A DNA stretch of 28,292 bases from Gammaproteobacteria bacterium RIFCSPHIGHO2_12_FULL_45_12 (GTDB lineage: Bacteria > Pseudomonadota > Gammaproteobacteria > DSM-16500): positions 60,880-89,171 of the forward strand of contig MGYH01000019.1 in assembly GCA_001801665.1 (NCBI GenBank). Direction: 5' to 3'. Positions 23,833 to 28,292 of the stretch are shown one piece after another. The position numbers and the translations under genes are program-made. Position 1 is the stretch's first letter; every line of letters begins with the position of its first letter. The notes under the pieces are model-generated. The model did not search any database and was not told where the DNA came from. It saw only the letters and a list, made by a program, of their open reading frames with translations.

Positions 23833-24642
23833 TCAGGTTCCAGTCTTCCTACCGGTGTCCCGACCCGCCTGAACTGACTTCGCAGTCCGATGCCGCTGTG
23901 CACGGATTTTCTTTAAACGCCATAAGGTCAAAAAAGGGCCTGACAAAACAAAAATTGAAAAAATGGCAAATAAAATCTCGGGTGGCTCAAGCGCAATGCC
24001 TGCAATCACAAACATGGCAATCACCACCGTGAAGAATGGCACTTTGCCTTTAAAGTCCACGCTTTTAAAACTGGAATAACGCACACCACTCACCATAAGA
24101 CTCGCCACCACAATCGTCGCTAGAGCAACCGGCACCGCCAGATTCATACCCGGAATCTCATAGACATAACCCATCCAGACAATACTTGCGATCAGACCGG
24201 CGGCTGAGGGGCACGGCAATCCCTGAAAATAAGGTTTACTATTGGTTTGTGTATTGAACCGCGCCAAACGGAGCGCGGTCGCCGCCGCGTAAATAAACGC
24301 CGCCAACCAGCCAAGCTTTCCCATGACAGACAATGACCAGCTATATACCACGAGCGCGGGCGCAATACCAAAGGACACCATGTCAGACAAACTGTCATAT
24401 TCCGCACCAAAGGCACTCTGTGTATTGGTTAGCCGCGCGACACGTCCATCCAGACCGTCTGCGATCATCGCGATGAAAATAGCAATGGCTGCCGTATCAA
24501 AGTAACCTTTGAGCGCCGCAACAATTGAATAAAAACCCGCAAACAACGCAGCCGTCGTTAGCAAATTAGGCAGCAAATAAATGCCTCGTTGCGGCGTTTT
24601 TTCGGGTAACTCATTTTCCAAAGAATCTTGTTCAAGCGTCAT
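23833..24642 (-). CDS. pssA: CDP-diacylglycerol-serine O-phosphatidyltransferase
   Basis: Inner-membrane enzyme making phosphatidylserine from CDP-diacylglycerol and serine, the route to phosphatidylethanolamine. The protein has 269 residues from the ATG at 24642 (an in-frame GTG lies one codon earlier). The CDP-alcohol phosphatidyltransferase signature is complete: Asp62, Asp65-Gly66, Ala69-Arg70, Gly79, Asp83 and Asp87 (ADGLDGRVARL and GAEYDSLSDMVSFG). About six to eight hydrophobic helices follow, and the C-terminus is basic. This integral-membrane type II form differs from the soluble E. coli PssA. It lies five bases after rluC and is probably translated from the same mRNA. Confidence 0.95.
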   Translation of the reverse strand: MTLEQDSLENELPEKTPQRGIYLLPNLLTTAALFAGFYSIVAALKGYFDTAAIAIFIAMIADGLDGRVARLTNTQSAFGAEYDSLSDMVSFGIAPALVVYSWSLSVMGKLGWLAAFIYAAATALRLARFNTQTNSKPYFQGLPCPSAAGLIASIVWMGYVYEIPGMNLAVPVALATIVVASLMVSGVRYSSFKSVDFKGKVPFFTVVIAMFVIAGIALEPPEILFAIFSIFVLSGPFLTLWRLKKIRAQRHRTAKSVQAGRDTGRKTGT

Positions 24643-24647
24643 CACAA

Positions 24648-25646
24648 TTACCTGCTGGTTGATAGAACGGAAGGGGCACTGGGTTTTTTTTCAAAGGCCT
24701 TGATACCGGCTTCAAGCTCAGGGTCTAACGGTGCCAAAATCTTAACCTGCTGACCGGAGGAAGGCAATGTAAACTCAATGGATCGGGCATGTAAGAACAA
24801 ACGCTTTAAACCTGACTGACGCGCGAGCTTGTTAAACGCCGCATCACCATAACGCGTGTCGCCGGCAATGGGATGGCCCTGATGCTTGGCATGCACCCGT
24901 ATCTGATGGGTTCGGCCGGTATATAATCTGACCTCCATTAACGAGGCCTGATCCAGATATTTGAGGCTGCGAAAAACCGTCAACGCCGTCTTGCCATGCC
25001 GGTCGACTTCGACCACATGCTTGCCACCCTCACGGTAGTCTTTGTGTAAAGGAAGGTCCACGCGCAATTCACTGTCCTTCCACTTCCCCTGTGTTAATGC
25101 CCAATATAGCTTAGTCACCTTGCCCTCACGCAACAAAGCATGCACCTCTCGCAAGACGCGCTTTTTCTTGGCCAGCACAAGGCAGCCTGACGTTTCAGAA
25201 TCCAGCCGGTGAACCAATTCCAGATCAGGACAAAAAGGATACAAATGCCGCAACGCTTCAATCACCCCCACACGCACCGTACTGCCAACATGCACCGACA
25301 TGCCGGATGGCTTATTGATAATTAAAAACAAGTCATCTTCATATAAAATTCGTGAGGTCAGCAAATTGGCAGTGGTCTCACTGGGTGGTGCGGCGGCTGC
25401 TTTTTCTTCCAGATAAACAGGGGGCAATCTAACGCTATCTCCCTCCTTTATGCGATAAAATGCAGAAACACGCTTCTTATTGACGCGTACTTCGCCCTTA
25501 CGCAGCAAACGATAAACACGCGACTTTGGCATGCCACGCAATTGGCCGATCAAAAAATTATCAATTCTCTGGCCTGCGTCATCTGCGCGCGCCACCCTGT
25601 AGCGCACGGAGGTCTTACTGGTTTGCGGCTTACCGGATTCCACCAT
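24648..25646 (-). CDS. rluC: 23S rRNA pseudouridine synthase RluC
   Basis: Converts uridines 955, 2504 and 2580 (E. coli numbering) of 23S rRNA to pseudouridine. The 332 residues comprise an S4 domain (about 25-72, QRIDNFLIGQLRGMPKSRVYRLLRKG) and the catalytic domain with HRLDSETSGCLVLAKK (catalytic Asp149) and LYTGRTHQIRVHAKHQGHPI. The ATG at 25646 has an AGGTGAG ribosome binding site. Divergence from rne is the arrangement known from E. coli and supports RluC over RluA or RluD. pssA follows after a 5-base gap. Confidence 0.95.
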   Translation of the reverse strand: MVESGKPQTSKTSVRYRVARADDAGQRIDNFLIGQLRGMPKSRVYRLLRKGEVRVNKKRVSAFYRIKEGDSVRLPPVYLEEKAAAAPPSETTANLLTSRILYEDDLFLIINKPSGMSVHVGSTVRVGVIEALRHLYPFCPDLELVHRLDSETSGCLVLAKKKRVLREVHALLREGKVTKLYWALTQGKWKDSELRVDLPLHKDYREGGKHVVEVDRHGKTALTVFRSLKYLDQASLMEVRLYTGRTHQIRVHAKHQGHPIAGDTRYGDAAFNKLARQSGLKRLFLHARSIEFTLPSSGQQVKILAPLDPELEAGIKAFEKKPSAPSVLSTSR

Positions 25647-25715
25647 TCGTCACTCACCTGCATGGGTTATTTTTTCAAACAGGCAATATACTACACTCAC
25701 CGTGATCAGTTCTAT

Positions 25716-25744
25716 TTGAAAAAAAATGAATATGTTGTTATATT
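25716..25744 (+). promoter_or_regulatory. Strong candidate sigma-70 promoter for rne
   Basis: TTGAAA (25716-25721) and TATATT (25739-25744) are separated by exactly 17 bases. Both hexamers match consensus 5/6 or 4/6 with optimal spacing, and the surrounding sequence is AT-rich. Transcription would begin near 25751, about 340 nt upstream of the rne ATG, comparable with the long leader of E. coli rne. It is the best promoter-like sequence I saw in the window. Confidence 0.65.
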
Positions 25745-25750
25745 TTCGTT

Positions 25751-26090
25751 TAGGCTGCAAAAAGCCCCAATTGGCTGATGGTAAATAGCCGTAACGAATT
25801 GAAGTAACGTGCTTCTGGCACCCGGAAAGAGAGCAAAATTTTATAGCATTCACGCAGTTAGCGTCACAGGGCAAGAGATTGCAACATAACGCAGGATGGT
25901 TTCGTAGGTTATCCAAAAACCGATTACTGGAGCGATGAAACAATTTCATTAACGCTGATCCAGTGTAAAAAATGAACTTACCCGTTTTTGCGTTGCTAAG
26001 CGCAACGCCTAACTACTCTGTGTGTGAAATAAAACCCGCTCGTCCAGCGCATTGAAGCACATAATATAAACATATAAACTGGATGAAAAC
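25751..26090 (+). promoter_or_regulatory. Long structured 5' leader of rne
   Basis: About 340 gene-free bases between the putative promoter and rne. They hold several stem-loops. A long hairpin at 25926-25964 pairs ACTGGA with TCCAGT, GCG with CGC and ATGAAA with TTTCAT around a CAA loop, with bulges TAA and TGA on the 3' side. A second, compact hairpin at 25990-26008 is GCGTTGC-TAAGC-GCAACGC. Near the 5' end, GGCT and AGCC segments at about 25753-25790 can pair in mutually exclusive ways. In E. coli, RNase E limits its own synthesis by cleaving its mRNA through leader hairpins; the same is inferred here. The rest of the 25647-25750 stretch belongs to the rluC side. Confidence 0.6.
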
Positions 26091-28292
26091 ATGAACAGAA
26101 TGCTAATAAACGCAACTCATAAGAATGAGGAGTTGCGAATAGGGCTTGCAAATGGACAATTTCTTTACGATTTGATCATAGAATCAACTACTCGCGAACA
26201 AAAACTGTCCAATATCTACAAAGGAAAAATCACCCGTATTGAGCCTAGCCTTGAAGCGGCTTTTGTGGATTATGGTGAAGAGCGTCATGGCTTTCTGCCA
26301 CTGAAAGAAATTGCGCGATCCTGCTTCAAAAGCGGCTTTATTGACAACCATCGACGTCCCACCATTCAGGAAGTCCTGGAAGAAGGCCAGGAATTAATTA
26401 TTCAGGTTGAAAAGGAAGAACGCGGCAACAAAGGCGCCGCACTCACCACCTTCATCTCCCTGCCTGGCTGTTATTTGGTCCTTATGCCAAACAACCCGCG
26501 TGCGGGCGGTGTTTCAAGGCGCATCGAGGGTGATGAACGTGACGAACTACACGACGTTTTAAGCACGCTGCAAATTCCAGAAGGCATGGGATTAATTGTG
26601 CGAACCGCAGGCGGTGGGCGCACGACAGAAGAACTGCAATGGGATCTGGAAATTTTACTCAGACTTTGGGGCATCATCGAGAGCAAAGCCAAGGAGCGCG
26701 CTGCCTCCTATTTAATTTACCAGGAAGGCAATGCGGTCATCCGCGCCTTGAGAGATCACCTCCGCAAGGAAATTGATGAAATCCTCATTGACCAGCAAGA
26801 CGTCTTTGAGGCTGTCTCAAACCACCTGAAACTCATTCGCCCGGACTTTGCCAGCCGCGTCAAACTCTACCAAGATCCCACCCCTCTTTTCACCCGCTTT
26901 CAAATTGAAAGCCAGATTGAATCTGCCTTTGAACGTGAAGTGCGCCTTCCCTCAGGCGGCTCCGTTATCATTGATCATACCGAAGCGATGGTTTCAATCG
27001 ATATCAACTCCGCCAAATCGACCAAAGGCGTTGACATTGAAGAAACAGCCTTAAAAACCAACCTCGAAGCCGCGAAAGAAATTGCCAGACAATTACGCTT
27101 GCGCGACATTGGCGGCCTAATTGTGATTGACTTCATTGATATGGGCCCCCTTCGGAACCAGCGTGAAGTGGAAGACAAATTAAAACAATCGCTCGCCGTC
27201 GATCGGGCGCGTGTCCAGATTGGTCGCATATCACGCTTTGGCTTGCTTGAAATGTCTCGGCAACGCTTACGCACGTCACTTGGCGATGCCAGTCGCGTCA
27301 CTTGCCCGCGCTGCCTTGGTCAAGGCACCATTCGCGGCATTGAATCACTGGGACTCTCTGTCATTCGCATCATTGAAGAAGAAGCCTTAAAAGACAATAC
27401 CGCACAAGTGAGAGCCTTATTGCCGGCTGAAATTGCCGCCTACATTTTAAATGAAAAGCGACAAGCCATCATTGATATTGAGAAGCGCCAAAACGTTTCC
27501 ATTGTGGTCATTCCAAGCGTTCACTTGCTGACACCCCAATATCAGGTTGAACGGATCAGACTCTCTGACACCGCTGAAAGTGATGAAAAAACCCCTAGCT
27601 ACAAACTGGATGTTCAACCAGAAACCGTGAGCCAGGCGACCACCTCCATGGCTCAAAAGGCACAACAGGAACCTGCCATCAAAAGTGCTTTAATGGATGA
27701 AATCACCACACCGCAACTCAACCTGTCTTCTGCGCATCCTGCCTTAAAATTACAAGGCGAACCAGGCATGCTAAAAAAACTGTTCACCTTTTTATTTGAT
27801 AAAAAAGAAGAGTCTGACAAAACTACCGAAACCGATGGCAGCACCATCAGACGTCATAGCCAGAGTCCTCGCCCACCCCAACGACGACGCCACAATGGCA
27901 ATCGCTCCCACGCACCACGAGGACGTCGGGATTCCCGCTCACGTCAAGGCAACCCCAATTTCCGCCAGCAGGACAATCGGACACGCGACACGAAAAGTCA
28001 CGAATCATCACGCAGCCCTGCTGATCATCGCACCGTCAGTGATGCAGAACGCATACAGAGCACTGCCGCCGACGTGCGCGCGACCGATCAAATCCCACCG
28101 CCTCAACCAGCGGTTGAAAAGACTGTCGTCAGTGCAGGGGCGATGCTTCCACCAGCCGCTACCGTGCAAACACCTAGCAAGACATCGGTGCCTTCAGTCG
28201 CACCCGTTGAAAGAAACAACGAACTCGCCCGCACCACACCACCTGCAGACGCCAATTCTAGCCAGACGCAAACCACGGCACCCACAGGCAAC
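26091..28292 (+). CDS. rne: Ribonuclease E, truncated by the window end
   Basis: Endoribonuclease that starts most mRNA decay and matures rRNA and tRNA; 734 codons are visible without a stop. Order: S1 domain near residues 35-120 (NIYKGKITRIEPSLEAAFVDYG), 5' sensor and RNase H-like parts, then the DNase I-like catalytic core with Asp304 (VSIDINSAKST) and Asp347 (VIDFIDMG). The Zn-link CPRCLGQG has Cys405 and Cys408, nearly the same positions as E. coli. From about residue 585 the sequence is disordered: an Arg/Ser/Gln/His-rich block (about 585-640) probably binds RNA, followed by a Pro/Thr/Ala-rich stretch running off the window. The scaffold's partner-binding motifs cannot be judged. The ATG follows GGATGA. 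Confidence 0.96.
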   Translation, partial: MNRMLINATHKNEELRIGLANGQFLYDLIIESTTREQKLSNIYKGKITRIEPSLEAAFVDYGEERHGFLPLKEIARSCFKSGFIDNHRRPTIQEVLEEGQELIIQVEKEERGNKGAALTTFISLPGCYLVLMPNNPRAGGVSRRIEGDERDELHDVLSTLQIPEGMGLIVRTAGGGRTTEELQWDLEILLRLWGIIESKAKERAASYLIYQEGNAVIRALRDHLRKEIDEILIDQQDVFEAVSNHLKLIRPDFASRVKLYQDPTPLFTRFQIESQIESAFEREVRLPSGGSVIIDHTEAMVSIDINSAKSTKGVDIEETALKTNLEAAKEIARQLRLRDIGGLIVIDFIDMGPLRNQREVEDKLKQSLAVDRARVQIGRISRFGLLEMSRQRLRTSLGDASRVTCPRCLGQGTIRGIESLGLSVIRIIEEEALKDNTAQVRALLPAEIAAYILNEKRQAIIDIEKRQNVSIVVIPSVHLLTPQYQVERIRLSDTAESDEKTPSYKLDVQPETVSQATTSMAQKAQQEPAIKSALMDEITTPQLNLSSAHPALKLQGEPGMLKKLFTFLFDKKEESDKTTETDGSTIRRHSQSPRPPQRRRHNGNRSHAPRGRRDSRSRQGNPNFRQQDNRTRDTKSHESSRSPADHRTVSDAERIQSTAADVRATDQIPPPQPAVEKTVVSAGAMLPPAATVQTPSKTSVPSVAPVERNNELARTTPPADANSSQTQTTAPTGN

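Noticed and set aside
1..28292. CRISPR array, tRNA, rRNA, prophage, transposase, toxin-antitoxin or defence system
   Set aside because: None seen: the repeats are palindromic and dispersed rather than regularly spaced, and almost every gene belongs to a known housekeeping or envelope family.

Overview
The window is a densely packed chromosomal segment from a Gram-negative gammaproteobacterium of moderate GC. The gene content (BamD, Mla, Lpt and KDO genes, RNase E) and several arrangements familiar from Gammaproteobacteria (bamD divergent from rluD-pgeF; rluC divergent from rne; kdsD-kdsC-lptC-lptA-lptB) support this. The L-serine dehydratase has its cysteines at 343, 385, 396 and as the last residue 458, the same positions as I recall for the Legionella pneumophila enzyme. 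Together with an lptB-HPr junction and dispersed palindromic repeats, this makes a Legionellales-type organism (Legionella/Coxiella/Aquicella relatives) my best guess. That placement is inference, not proven.

Layout. 1-1388: the 3' end of nadE, an unrecognised one-segment membrane protein, and a palindromic repeat. 1389-6016: bamD (minus), then rluD-pgeF and, after a repeat-filled leader, a Deg-family periplasmic protease with a small lipoprotein (plus). 6017-6385: palindromic element and leader. 6386-7828: APC-type amino acid permease, overlapping tail to tail with mlaB. 7728-10767 (minus): complete mlaFEDCB phospholipid-transport operon. 10933-14499 (plus): kdsD-kdsC-lptC-lptA-lptB-HPr operon, with most junctions overlapping. 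14523-14891 (minus): DsrE-family protein. 14994-15098: second copy of the repeat seen in the protease leader. 15135-17926 (minus): tldD-pmbA. 17985-22278 (minus): ampG-like permease overlapping a very large MscS-type channel. 22451-23827 (plus): L-serine dehydratase, meeting pssA tail to tail. 23833-25646 (minus): rluC-pssA. 25647-26090: a long regulatory leader for rne. 26091-end: rne, cut by the window edge.

The unifying theme is envelope construction and upkeep: outer-membrane protein assembly (BamD), periplasmic quality control (Deg protease), lipid asymmetry (Mla), KDO and lipopolysaccharide transport (KdsD/KdsC/LptCAB), peptidoglycan (PgeF, AmpG-like), turgor release (MscS) and phosphatidylserine synthesis (PssA). 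RNA modification and decay (RluD, RluC, RNase E) is the second theme.

I found no CRISPR array, tRNA, rRNA, transposase, phage gene or defence island, and no cluster that looks like an undescribed multi-gene system. The most interesting signals are at smaller scale: the rne leader with a clear promoter and hairpins, an HPr with arginine at position 46 directly after lptB, the C-terminal cysteine of the serine dehydratase, and a dispersed repeat present in two length variants that differ by a nested palindrome.
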